Shown one piece after another: positions 53,669 through 61,722 of a stretch of DNA of 64,000 nucleotides. This DNA is from Anaerolineales bacterium (lineage in GTDB: Bacteria; Chloroflexota; Anaerolineae; Anaerolineales; Villigracilaceae): positions 62,001-126,000 of the forward strand of contig JADLBX010000012.1 of assembly GCA_020847435.1 (NCBI GenBank). The letters are read 5' to 3'. Each line of letters begins with the position of its first letter. Positions within the stretch are counted from its first letter, which is position 1. Made by a program: the position numbers and the translations under genes. Below the pieces are notes generated by a model. It saw nothing but the letters and a program-made list of their open reading frames with translations, made no database searches and was not told the DNA's origin.

Positions 53669-54586
53669 TTACCATTCACCAACAAACTCGATCTCCAACT
53701 CCAACTCGACGCCTTGCTTCTCCTTTACCGTCTTCTGCGCCAGTTCGATCAACGCGCGGATATCCTGCGCGCGGGTTGCGCCGTGGTTGATGAAAAAATT
53801 TCCATGCAACGGGCTGATCTCGGCGTTACCGATGCGCGCGCCTTTCAAACCCGAGACTTCGATCAAACGTCCCGCATAATCGCCGCTCGGGTTCTTGAAC
53901 ATCGAACCCATGCTCGCGCCGGGCGGTTGTGTCGCTTTACGGTGCGCGCGGAATTGTTGGATTTTAACGGTCACATCTTCCTTGGTTGAATTTTTTAAAC
54001 TCAACTCCGCCGCAAGGACGATGGCTTTGATCGCGCCGCGTTTCATCACGCTCGTGCGATAGCCGTATCCCATTTGCGCGACGGTAAATTTTTCTCTTCC
54101 GTTTTCGGTCAGCAATTCGGCGGAAATCAAATTGCCCGCCACATCGCCGCCGAACGCGCCGGCATTGCCATACACCGCGCCGCCGAGCGTGCCGGGGACC
54201 GCCGCCGCCCATTCGATGCCCGCCAAGCCCTTCGACGCGCAGCGGTTGGCGAGATTGCTGAACACGACTCCCGCTTCCGCCGCGACGGACGGCTGGTCGC
54301 CCACGTGGAATTTAACGCCCTTCGCCCGGTTCAAGACCACGACCTCGCGCACGCCTTTATCGCTGACGAGGATGTTCGAGCCGCCGCCCAACATCACGAA
54401 CGGCATTTCACTCTTCCGCAAAAACTTGACCACGCGCGCAAGTTCCGAGGCGGCATTCACCGTGATGAAAACGTCTGCCGGTCCGCCGATGCGCGCGGAA
54501 GTGTACGGCGCTAACGCGACGTTCTCCTTCACCAGTTCGCCGAACTTCGCGTGCAATTGGTCAACGGGTCTTGCCAACACAGCCAT
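53669..54586 (-). CDS. murB: UDP-N-acetylenolpyruvoylglucosamine reductase
   Basis: 305 aa FAD enzyme completing UDP-MurNAc. FAD-domain motifs TSARIGGPADVFI and FVMLGGGSNILVSD, the substrate segment WAAAVPGTLGGAVYGNAGAFGG and the active-site Ser in GSMFKNP are seen; the C-terminal ELELEIEFVGEW carries the probable Glu. It starts on the last base of the 62 aa gene's stop (TGATG). It is a type II MurB by length. Confidence 0.94.
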   Translation of the reverse strand: MAVLARPVDQLHAKFGELVKENVALAPYTSARIGGPADVFITVNAASELARVVKFLRKSEMPFVMLGGGSNILVSDKGVREVVVLNRAKGVKFHVGDQPSVAAEAGVVFSNLANRCASKGLAGIEWAAAVPGTLGGAVYGNAGAFGGDVAGNLISAELLTENGREKFTVAQMGYGYRTSVMKRGAIKAIVLAAELSLKNSTKEDVTVKIQQFRAHRKATQPPGASMGSMFKNPSGDYAGRLIEVSGLKGARIGNAEISPLHGNFFINHGATRAQDIRALIELAQKTVKEKQGVELELEIEFVGEW

Positions 54587-54774
54587 CAGTCCTTATTTTC
54601 CTTTTCGCTTAATTTCTCGATCAATTTCGTCACGGTCTGCTCATCCGCTTCCTTTTGTTCCTCGCTGTGATCCTGCGCGCGCTGCCTGCGCTCGCGGTCG
54701 AAGAACGACAAGACCATCTTCAACGGCGGCAGAAAAAAGATTTCGGGGCGCGCGGGTTTCTTTTCTTCAGGCAT
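54586..54774 (-). CDS. Small highly charged protein between murC and murB
   Basis: 62 aa, strongly charged (KKPARPEIFFLPPLKMVLSFF, then an RERRQR- and E/K-rich helix). It overlaps the preceding 89 aa gene by 8 nt (ATGCCTGA) and is coupled to murB by TGATG, so expression is likely. There is no membrane segment, though IFFLPPLKMVLSFF is hydrophobic. Function unknown; position suggests a division or wall-synthesis partner. Confidence 0.7.
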   Translation of the reverse strand: MPEEKKPARPEIFFLPPLKMVLSFFDRERRQRAQDHSEEQKEADEQTVTKLIEKLSEKENKD

Positions 54775-55036
54775 GAGCGTTCATCAACTCGTTGGGCGAT
54801 AGTTCGCCTCGAAATAATTGCGGGGAGAGGCTTCGCTCAACCATCAGCGGCGCCGCTTCGAAACGCCTGATCTTTTCGATCAAGGTCAAGGCGAGCAGTT
54901 CATCCACATCGTGCGGCAGACGCGGCGGCTGGGCGGGAGTCTCCAACCCAGCGGTGAATAATGTCATCCGCAGTGGGAACAGCGATGGATGAGAACGCTG
55001 GCGCTGAGCCATATGGAAGCCAAAGTGTTTATTCAT
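54767..55036 (-). CDS. Small protein downstream of murC (missed by the track start)
   Basis: 89 aa from MNKHFGFHMAQRQRSH. The track shows only a long ORF (to 56251) whose upstream part is out of frame with murC; the true gene is its last 89 codons. The ATG overlaps the murC stop (ATGA at 55033-55036), and AAAGGAAAGGA precedes it on the minus strand, a strong SD. It is helical in the second half (DVDELLALTLIEKIRRFEAAPLMVERSL). No homology recognised. Confidence 0.72.
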   Translation of the reverse strand: MNKHFGFHMAQRQRSHPSLFPLRMTLFTAGLETPAQPPRLPHDVDELLALTLIEKIRRFEAAPLMVERSLSPQLFRGELSPNELMNAHA

Positions 55037-56436
55037 GTTGAGTTCCTTTCCTTTAATCCTTTCAAGACATCGGCGCAAATTTTGTCGGCGTCGCCCGCAG
55101 AAAGCACAACCAGCGCGTCGCCGGGTTTCAAATTTTCGAGCAGATATTTGGTCACATCGTCCAGTGCGGCGATGAACCGCGCGGAGTGATGCGGCATCCC
55201 GCTGACGATCTCCGCCGCGGTGAAATCCTGTTTCGGTTCGCGCGCCGCGTAGACCTCGGTGACGATCACCTCGTCCGCGTCTTTGAAGGCGCGGGAAAAC
55301 TCGAGGTACAGCGACTGCGTGCGCGAATACGTGTGCGGTTGCCACACCGCCCAAATGCGGCGGTTGGGATAGCGCGCCCGCGCGCCCGCCAGCGTGGCTT
55401 TGATCTCCGTCGGGTGATGCGCGTAATCGTCGAAGACGCTGACGCCGTCCGCTTCGCCGCGCAACTCGAAGCGGCGGCTCGTGCCGCTGAATTTGGCGAG
55501 CGCTTTGGCGGCTTTCTCGCGCGAGAGCCCCAGCACGTCCACGATCGCCAACGCCGCCAGCGCGTTGCGGACGTTGTGCTCGCCCGGCGCCTGCAGAGAC
55601 ACTTCGACTGAGTTGAGACCGGCGCTCTTCAAGTTCGAGGAAGCGACGAAATCGAATCCGCCGCGTTGGTTCGGCTTCACATCGCGCCCGATCACCCATA
55701 GCGGTGTGTTGAGCGTGTTTTCTTTTTGCACGCCATAGCCGACGACGTTCCTGCCCGCTTTGATCACATGCGGAATCAGCGCCGCCGCGCCTGCATCCTC
55801 GGCGCAGACGATCAGCGTCCCCTCCGACGGAAGCAAGTTCGTAAACGTCTCGAACGATTGGTACAGCGCTTCGAGGGTCGGGAAGAAATCCGGGTGATCG
55901 TGTTCGAGGCTGGTCACCACTTCGATCTGCGGCTTCAAGCCGAGGAACATATTGTCGTACTCGTCGGCTTCGATCACAAACAGGTTGCCTTTGCCCGCCC
56001 GCGCGTTCACGCCAAAATTTTTCATCATCCCGCCGACGATGAACGACGGGTCGCGTTTCAACTCGCTCAAGACCCAGGCGGTCATGGCGGTGGTGGTGGT
56101 CTTTCCGTGCGTGCCGGCGATGGCGATGCCGATCTTGTCGGACATCAACTCGCCGAGGAAATCCGCGCGTTTGTAAACCGGGATATCCGCCCGCCGCGCC
56201 GCGCGGACCTCCGGGTTGTCGTCGCCAATGGCGGAGGAGCGCACGACCCAATCGGCGCCTTCGAGGTTGCGCGCATGGTGACCGATGTACACCGCCGCGC
56301 CGGCGCGGCGCACTTCATCGGCAAACGGGGTCAGCGCGCGGTCAGAGCCGCTCACCTTGTACCCGCTTTCGAGCAGAAGGCGGGCAATGGCGGAAAGACC
56401 GCTGCCCCCAATGCCGATGAAATGGACGTGTGTCAT
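55033..56436 (-). CDS. murC: UDP-N-acetylmuramate--L-alanine ligase
   Basis: 467 aa. Motifs: VHFIGIGGSGLSAIARLL for UDP binding, the ATP P-loop GTHGKTTTTAMTAWVL, EADEYDNMFLGLKP, and VFDDYAHHPTEIKATL, the C-terminal Mur ligase block. The leader before ATG 56436 consists of a pyrimidine-rich octamer array (CTAACTACCAAACTAAC) with no SD, so its translation is likely weak or coupled to the upstream gene 30 nt away. Confidence 0.96.
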   Translation of the reverse strand: MTHVHFIGIGGSGLSAIARLLLESGYKVSGSDRALTPFADEVRRAGAAVYIGHHARNLEGADWVVRSSAIGDDNPEVRAARRADIPVYKRADFLGELMSDKIGIAIAGTHGKTTTTAMTAWVLSELKRDPSFIVGGMMKNFGVNARAGKGNLFVIEADEYDNMFLGLKPQIEVVTSLEHDHPDFFPTLEALYQSFETFTNLLPSEGTLIVCAEDAGAAALIPHVIKAGRNVVGYGVQKENTLNTPLWVIGRDVKPNQRGGFDFVASSNLKSAGLNSVEVSLQAPGEHNVRNALAALAIVDVLGLSREKAAKALAKFSGTSRRFELRGEADGVSVFDDYAHHPTEIKATLAGARARYPNRRIWAVWQPHTYSRTQSLYLEFSRAFKDADEVIVTEVYAAREPKQDFTAAEIVSGMPHHSARFIAALDDVTKYLLENLKPGDALVVLSAGDADKICADVLKGLKERNST

Positions 56437-56438
56437 GT

Positions 56439-56470
56439 TAGTTTGGTAGTTAGATAGTTGGTTGGTTAGA
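56439..56470. repeat. Octamer array at the CvpA-like/murC junction
   Basis: tagtttgg tagttaga tagttggt tggttaga. It includes the stop codon of the CvpA-like gene and forms the murC leader. Confidence 0.75.
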
Positions 56471-56996
56471 TGTAAACGACGATCACGAACACGAAGGCGA
56501 TGATGATGGCAAAGTAGATGCCGGGTTCGCCCAACAACGCCGGGGGCATATACAGCATCATGTTGTTGACCGTATTCACCAGCGATTCCTCCGTTGGACG
56601 CGACATCAATTCCGGGAATGGGTAATTGGCGATATTCAGGTAATACAGCACACTGCCCGAAATGAAATATCCGTTGACGCCGCCCAACAACACGCCGATC
56701 AAAGTATCCTGCACGCGTTCACGCGCCGCGCGCGACGCCAGATGTTGCACGCTGACCACCGTCTGATAGCCGAAGTAGACCAGCACGCCGAGGATGATGA
56801 TGCGCGCCCAGAACAGGTTCAAATCTTGTTCGCTCATGGCGGCGACCAACGGCACATACCGGCGCAGCACATGGCTGATCGCCAAAGCCAGGATGGCGCT
56901 GAATGTCACCAGCAATTCCTTCGCCCAGCCGCGCATCCCCCCGATGAAGGCAAACAGGCAAACATACATCCAGAAGACAACCACGATGCTCATCAT
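56466..56996 (-). CDS. CvpA-like four-helix membrane protein
   Basis: 176 aa with about four membrane helices: VVVFWMYVCLFAFIGGMRGWAKELL, IIILGVLVYFGYQTVVSVQ, TLIGVLLGGVNGYFISGSVLYYL and GIYFAIIIAFVFVIVVYI. The 'GGMRGWAKELL' start and 'LIGVLLGGVNGYFISG' core resemble the CvpA/colicin V production family, as seen in other cell-wall clusters. It overlaps murG by 4 nt (ATGA). Role unproven. Confidence 0.72.
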   Translation of the reverse strand: MMSIVVVFWMYVCLFAFIGGMRGWAKELLVTFSAILALAISHVLRRYVPLVAAMSEQDLNLFWARIIILGVLVYFGYQTVVSVQHLASRAARERVQDTLIGVLLGGVNGYFISGSVLYYLNIANYPFPELMSRPTEESLVNTVNNMMLYMPPALLGEPGIYFAIIIAFVFVIVVYI

Positions 56997-58084
56997 AGGC
57001 TTTTCACTCCTGCCAGCTCGATCAAAAGGCTGGCGATCTTTTCCGCCGCGCGCGGGTGCGATAACTCAAACATCGCGGCGCGCATGGACTTTAATTTATT
57101 GCGGTTATCGAGCAAGACGTTCAAAGTCATCATCAACTCGGTGTTCAGGCGCTGGTCTTCCAAAACGACCGCCGCGCCGCGATACGCCAGGAATTCAGCG
57201 TTCACTTTTTGGTAACGCCATGCGTGTGGATACGGCACAAGCACTGACGGCAAACCGAACAAGGGAAATTCGCCCAAAGCCGACGCGCCCGCGCGCGCCA
57301 CAACCAGGTCGGCTGCGGCGAGCGCCGCGCCCATCTCGTGCAAATAGGGCAAGGCATGATAACGGGCGGCGAGTTCCATCGGCAATTGTTCGCGCATGTG
57401 TTTGACGTAGGTCCAATCCGTCTCACCGGAAAGATGAATGATCTCGAACTTGGCGAGCAGGTCGCGCAGGTTGTTGATCACCGCGAGGTTGATCGAGCGT
57501 GCGCCCTTGCTCCCGCCGACCACCAGCAGGACCGGGAGTTCGCCGGAAACGCCGAGGTGACGAGTCGCCGTCTCACGATCCCACAGCGCCAGGTCCGGGC
57601 GGAGCGGGTAGCCCGTCTCGCGCACTTTCTTGCGGAAGTATTTCTGCGACTGACTCGTCGTCACCGCGATCTCATCCGCAAAGCGCGTCAGCGACCGCAA
57701 CGCCAGCCCCGGTTCGATATCCGGCACAAACAACAAGGTCGGGATCGAGCGCCCAGCCAGCGCCATCGGCACAGCCACGTATCCGCCGGTGAAAAACAAC
57801 ACGTCCGGTTTGAATTCCTTCAGCAGGCGGCGGGCGGCGACCACACCTTGCGCAAGCGCCATGAGGCTGCGCGGCAGGTGCGCGAGGCTCACCCCGTGGA
57901 GCCCGGCGGCGGGGATGCTCTCGAAGGCGATGCCCTGGCGCTTGACCAGAGATTCTTCGATGCCGCCCCTGCCCCCCACCCAGAGCGTATCCACGTCGGT
58001 GACCTTAGCCGTCAGCGCGCTGTGAACGGCGAGCGCGGGATACACTCCGCCTCCCGTTCCCCCGGCGCAAATCAATAACCGCAC
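56993..58084 (-). CDS. murG: Undecaprenyl-PP-MurNAc-pentapeptide GlcNAc transferase
   Basis: 363 aa from GTG 58084. MRLLICAGGTGGGVYPALAVHSAL is the conserved N-terminal loop (G..GGH-like, here GGTGGGVYPA), VLFFTGGYVAVPMALAG is the membrane-facing part, VVGGSKGARSINLAV and VVARAGASALGEFPLFGLPSVLVPYP the UDP-GlcNAc site. The usual GGTGGH histidine is Val here (GGTGGGVYPA). GGAGG lies 7 nt before this GTG; the track ATG at 58126 would add 14 residues with no SD. The start lies 80 nt inside ftsW. Confidence 0.93.
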   Translation of the reverse strand: MRLLICAGGTGGGVYPALAVHSALTAKVTDVDTLWVGGRGGIEESLVKRQGIAFESIPAAGLHGVSLAHLPRSLMALAQGVVAARRLLKEFKPDVLFFTGGYVAVPMALAGRSIPTLLFVPDIEPGLALRSLTRFADEIAVTTSQSQKYFRKKVRETGYPLRPDLALWDRETATRHLGVSGELPVLLVVGGSKGARSINLAVINNLRDLLAKFEIIHLSGETDWTYVKHMREQLPMELAARYHALPYLHEMGAALAAADLVVARAGASALGEFPLFGLPSVLVPYPHAWRYQKVNAEFLAYRGAAVVLEDQRLNTELMMTLNVLLDNRNKLKSMRAAMFELSHPRAAEKIASLLIELAGVKSL

Positions 58085-59246
58085 CGAAAGACCTCCATTC
58101 GTTTTCATCCAACCGAACGCTCTCACCGCTTTGACGTGAGATGTTCAGCATAATGCCGATCGCACACAACGTCGAAACGAGGTTCGAACCGCCCGCGCTG
58201 ATGAACGGCAACGCGTTCCCAGCGAAAGGCATCAACCCAACCATCACTGCCATGTTAATCGCGGCTTCGACGCCGATCCAAAACGTGACGCCGGCGGCGA
58301 GCAACGTGCCGAGCATATCCGGCGCGCGGCGCGCCACCACCAAGCCGCGCCAGATCAACGCGCCATACAAAGCCATGAGCAGGGTCGAGCCGAACAAGCC
58401 GAGCTCCTCCGCGATCACCGCAAAGATGCTGTCGGTCGGCGCGAAGGGCAAACCGGTTAACTTCGTATCCGCCTGCCCCAAACCCACGCCGAAGATGCCG
58501 CCTTTGATGATCGCCTCGAACGAACGCTGGACGTGATACGACGCGTGAGTCGGGTCCTGAAAACCGGCAATGAACGTATCAACCCGGTCACGCCCGGTCA
58601 CGCTGAACTGCACGATCACCCAGCCGATGACGAGCGCCAGCGCCAGCAGGAAGACGATCTGCTTCAAATCTGCCCCAGCCAGAAAGAACAACGCGCCGCC
58701 GAGGATCAACACTGTGCCTGCCGCGCTCAAATCGGGTTGCAAATAGATCAAGCCGCCGATAATTCCCAAAATCACGCCAAGCGGAATCAAACCAAAACTC
58801 ACATAGTGCAGGTTCTGCCGCTTCGCATACAGCCACACCGCCAGGTAGATCACCGTCACGAGTTTCGCCAGTTCCGAGGGTTGGTACGAACCCTCGAACA
58901 ACGTGCGCGAGGCGCCGAGCCGAATCTCGTTGATGAACAACACTGTCACCAACAAGCCGATCGTGCCCAGCATGGCGAGCACCACCACTTTGCGCCAGAG
59001 GTGATAATCGAACAACGAAAGCACGAACGCCGCGACCACGCCGATGCCCAGCCAGCGCAATTGGCGCATGAACATGTACGTGGACGATTTATACTCGTTG
59101 AACGAAAAATCGAACGAGGCGGAATACAACATGATCAAACCGAAGACTGCCAGCGCGATCACCGTCAACAGCAACGGCATGTCCAACCCGCGCCCGAGAT
59201 TCTTCGTCAGCGAAAAACGTTCGTTTACAAAAGCTCTTGAACCCAT
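58005..59246 (-). CDS. ftsW: Lipid II-polymerising division protein FtsW (SEDS)
   Basis: 413 aa, ten membrane helices. SEDS hallmarks: ASRTLFEGSYQPSELAKLVTVIYLAVWL, IYLQPDLSAAGTVLILGGALFFLAGA, DPTHASYHVQRSFEAIIKGGIFGVGLGQ, FAVIAEELGLFGSTLLMALYGALIWRG and LPFISAGGSNLVSTLCAIGIMLN. The cytosolic C-terminal 45 residues are basic. The start overlaps murD by 22 nt and the 3' end overlaps murG by 80 nt. FtsW rather than RodA is inferred from the division-cluster context. Confidence 0.94.
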   Translation of the reverse strand: MGSRAFVNERFSLTKNLGRGLDMPLLLTVIALAVFGLIMLYSASFDFSFNEYKSSTYMFMRQLRWLGIGVVAAFVLSLFDYHLWRKVVVLAMLGTIGLLVTVLFINEIRLGASRTLFEGSYQPSELAKLVTVIYLAVWLYAKRQNLHYVSFGLIPLGVILGIIGGLIYLQPDLSAAGTVLILGGALFFLAGADLKQIVFLLALALVIGWVIVQFSVTGRDRVDTFIAGFQDPTHASYHVQRSFEAIIKGGIFGVGLGQADTKLTGLPFAPTDSIFAVIAEELGLFGSTLLMALYGALIWRGLVVARRAPDMLGTLLAAGVTFWIGVEAAINMAVMVGLMPFAGNALPFISAGGSNLVSTLCAIGIMLNISRQSGESVRLDENEWRSFGAVIDLRRGNGRRSVSRARRSQRADG

Positions 59247-60679
59247 GCTCGAAACCTTTCTCCGCGCTCCTCAAAATCTTTGAACTCATCGAAACTCGTG
59301 GCGCCCGGCGCCAACAGGACGACATCGCCAGCCCGCGCAACCTCCGCCGCCTGGATGACCGCCTGCTGCAACCCATCCACGCGCGTGATGGAAAACCGTT
59401 TCGCCCCGGACGGGAGGCTGTTCGCCGCTCGTTCAATTTTCTCCGCCGCTTCGCCGAAAAGTATCGCGCAGCGTACGCGTTCCGCCGCGAGTTGCATCAA
59501 CCCCTCCCACGGCAGATTCTTATCGCGCCCGCCGAGCAACAGTACCAGCGGCTCCTCGAACGAGCGGATGGCGGCGATGGTGCGCTCCGGCGCGCTGGCG
59601 ATCGAATCGTTGTACCAATGCACGCCGCGCAATTCACGCACGAACTCCAAGCGATGCGGCACGCCGCGGAATTCCTCCACCGCCGCGATCATCGCCGCAG
59701 GCGGAAAGCCCGCCGCGTGACCGATGGCAAACGCGGCAAGCGCGTTCGCCACATTATGATCGCCGCGCAACCGAATATTCTCGCGCGGCATCAGCGGAAC
59801 GCGTGCGCCGCCCTCGCGCAGATTCAACCTGCCCGCGTCGAGATAAGCGCCGTCCAAACCTGCATCGAGAGTCTTCAGGCTGAACGTCATCAGCGTCCCT
59901 TTCACTTTTTCGCGCAGACTCCACGCGCCTGCGTCGTCGCGTCCCAACACCGCCACATCGTCCTGCGCTTGAAACTCCAAAATGCGACTCTTCGCCGCCG
60001 TGTATGCTTCCATCGTGCCGTGCCGGTCTAAATGGTTCGGCGTGACGTTCAAAACTGCGGCAATATTCGGAGAGCGGGTCATTTGCTCCAGTTGAAAGGA
60101 TGAAAGTTCCAGCACAGCCAGGTCGTCGGGTTTCATCTCATCCACATACTTCAACAACGGGTCGCCAAGGTTGCCGCCGACAAAAGCAGAAGGATGAGTT
60201 GTGAAGGATGAAGGATGAATTTCTTTGGATGATAACAATGATTCATCCTTCATCCTTTTTCCTTCATCCTTGAAAGCAAGCTTCGCCATGTTTCCAACCA
60301 GCGTGGTGGTGGTCGTCTTGCCTGCTGAACCAGTGACGCCAATGGTCTTGCACGGGACAACTTCCATGAAGATCTGCGAATCGTTCGTGAGCGGAATGCC
60401 CCGCTTGCCGGCTTCCATCACAATCGGCAAGGTGAGCGGGATTCCGCCGGAGAGGCACAACACATCCATCGCGTCCAACAACTCGAGCGGATGCCCGCCC
60501 AGCGCCCAATCAATTTGATATTCCGCCAGCGACTCGCGCGCCACGCGCAACTCATCCGCGCCGCGCAGGTCGCTGACTGTGACGCGCGCGCCATGCAGAG
60601 ACAGCCAGCGCGCCAAAGCCAGCCCCTGACGGGCGGCGCCGAGTATCAAAACGCGTTTATCTTTCCAGTTCGTTTTCAT
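59225..60679 (-). CDS. murD: UDP-N-acetylmuramoylalanine--D-glutamate ligase with repeat-encoded insertion
   Basis: 484 aa. Rossmann start RVLILGAARQGLALARWLSLHG, ATP P-loop GVTGSAGKTTTTTLVGNMAKLAF, VLELSSFQLEQM, NVTPNHLDRHGTMEAY, and C-terminal WYNDSIASAPERTIAAI and LLLGGRDKNLPW. Residues about 137-164 (DEGKRMKDESLLSSK ... PSA, 28 residues) interrupt the normal 'MAKLAFK-FVGGNLG' order and match exactly an 84-nt heptamer palindrome. Without it the length is about 456, the usual value. Its leader has no clear SD. Confidence 0.95.
   Translation of the reverse strand: MKTNWKDKRVLILGAARQGLALARWLSLHGARVTVSDLRGADELRVARESLAEYQIDWALGGHPLELLDAMDVLCLSGGIPLTLPIVMEAGKRGIPLTNDSQIFMEVVPCKTIGVTGSAGKTTTTTLVGNMAKLAFKDEGKRMKDESLLSSKEIHPSSFTTHPSAFVGGNLGDPLLKYVDEMKPDDLAVLELSSFQLEQMTRSPNIAAVLNVTPNHLDRHGTMEAYTAAKSRILEFQAQDDVAVLGRDDAGAWSLREKVKGTLMTFSLKTLDAGLDGAYLDAGRLNLREGGARVPLMPRENIRLRGDHNVANALAAFAIGHAAGFPPAAMIAAVEEFRGVPHRLEFVRELRGVHWYNDSIASAPERTIAAIRSFEEPLVLLLGGRDKNLPWEGLMQLAAERVRCAILFGEAAEKIERAANSLPSGAKRFSITRVDGLQQAVIQAAEVARAGDVVLLAPGATSFDEFKDFEERGERFRAWVQELL
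60188..60271. repeat. 84-nt in-frame heptamer palindrome in murD
   Basis: Twelve consecutive heptamers: agaagga tgagttg tgaagga tgaagga tgaattt ctttgga tgataac aatgatt catcctt catcctt tttcctt catcctt. GAAGGATGAAGGATGAAT (60203-60220) pairs with ATTCATCCTTCATCCTT (60241-60257). Confidence 0.92.
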
Positions 60680-60735
60680 CGTTATACAAAAGTAATCGGT
60701 AAACGGTAATTACCAATTACTAATTACCATTACAC
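60680..60735. repeat. Heptamer array between murD and mraY
   Basis: gtaatcg gtaaacg gtaatta ccaatta ctaatta ccattac, self-complementary (GGTAATT/AATTACC). It runs into the mraY stop codon. Confidence 0.8.
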
Positions 60736-61722
60736 CAACGCCAGCCCCATGCCGATCATCGCCGCCAGCAAGCCGATCAGCCAGAACCGTTGGACGATCT
60801 GCGTTTCGCTCCAGCCGAGTAGTTCAAAATGCAAATGGATCGGCGCCATCTTGAAGAAGCGTTTGCCTTTCGTCATGCGGAAGTAAACAACCTGAATGAC
60901 CACGCTCAACGCCTCGCTCAACGGGATGACCGCGACCACCAACAACAGGGGCCATTGACCGGTCATCAACGCGACCACCGCCAGCGTGGAGCCGAGCGCC
61001 ATCGAGCCGGTGTCGCCCATGATCAACGCGGCGGGATGCACGTTGAACCACAAAAAGCCGAACAACGCGCCGACGACGATGAAGCAGAACTGCGCGAGGT
61101 ACACCTGTCCGTTGATGAGCGCCACGCCGCCGAACGCGGCAAACGCGGTGGCTGAAATCAAGCCAGCCAAGCCGTCGAGACCGTCGGTGAAGTTGACCGC
61201 GTTCGATTCGCTGACGATCACGAACGCCGCGATCGGGATGTACCACCAGCCGAGTTCGATCTCGTTACGGTAACCGGGCAGGTACATATCCGGCGCCAAC
61301 AGCAAATACTTCAACACGAATGCCGTTCCCGCGGCAAGTAAAACCTGCGCCAGAAACTTCGTGCGGATGCGCATCCCGTCGCCGCGGCGTTTGCCGCGAA
61401 TGCCCTCCCAATCGTCGAGCGCGCCCAGTATGCCGAACGACACCATGACGATCAACGGCACAAGCACCGAGCGCCCGGTCACATCCAAGCCGATCAACGG
61501 CGTGGCATTGAGCAAGCCCGTGAGCAACAACACCGGCAGGATGAACATCACGCCGCCCATGGTGGGCGTGCCCATTTTGATACGGTGCTGGTCCGGTTCC
61601 TCCACGCGGATGATCTTGCCGATCCTGAAGTGACGCAGGACGCGCAACAACGGCGTCCCCCAGATGGCGGTCATCACAAACGAAAACATCGCCAGACCCA
61701 GCACGAGCGCGGTATGCTTCAT
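60730..61722 (-). CDS. mraY: Phospho-N-acetylmuramoyl-pentapeptide transferase
   Basis: 330 aa, about ten membrane helices; makes lipid I. DQHRIKMGTPTMGGVMFILPVLL, the catalytic Asp pair in GALDDWEGIRGKRRGDGMRIRTKFLAQ, VNFTDGLDGLAGLISATAF, FLWFNVHPAALIMGDTGSMALGSTL and IHLHFELLGWSETQIVQRFW are all MraY signatures. The start overlaps the murF stop (ATGA). Confidence 0.96.
   Translation of the reverse strand: MKHTALVLGLAMFSFVMTAIWGTPLLRVLRHFRIGKIIRVEEPDQHRIKMGTPTMGGVMFILPVLLLTGLLNATPLIGLDVTGRSVLVPLIVMVSFGILGALDDWEGIRGKRRGDGMRIRTKFLAQVLLAAGTAFVLKYLLLAPDMYLPGYRNEIELGWWYIPIAAFVIVSESNAVNFTDGLDGLAGLISATAFAAFGGVALINGQVYLAQFCFIVVGALFGFLWFNVHPAALIMGDTGSMALGSTLAVVALMTGQWPLLLVVAVIPLSEALSVVIQVVYFRMTKGKRFFKMAPIHLHFELLGWSETQIVQRFWLIGLLAAMIGMGLALV

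Noticed and set aside
54767-56251. 494 aa minus-strand ORF
   Set aside because: Its upstream part shadows murC in another frame and is Arg/Gly-rich low-complexity; only the last 89 codons look like a gene.
58178-58195. GGTTCGAACC, resembling a tRNA T-loop
   Set aside because: It lies inside ftsW and no acceptor stem or anticodon arm can be built around it.
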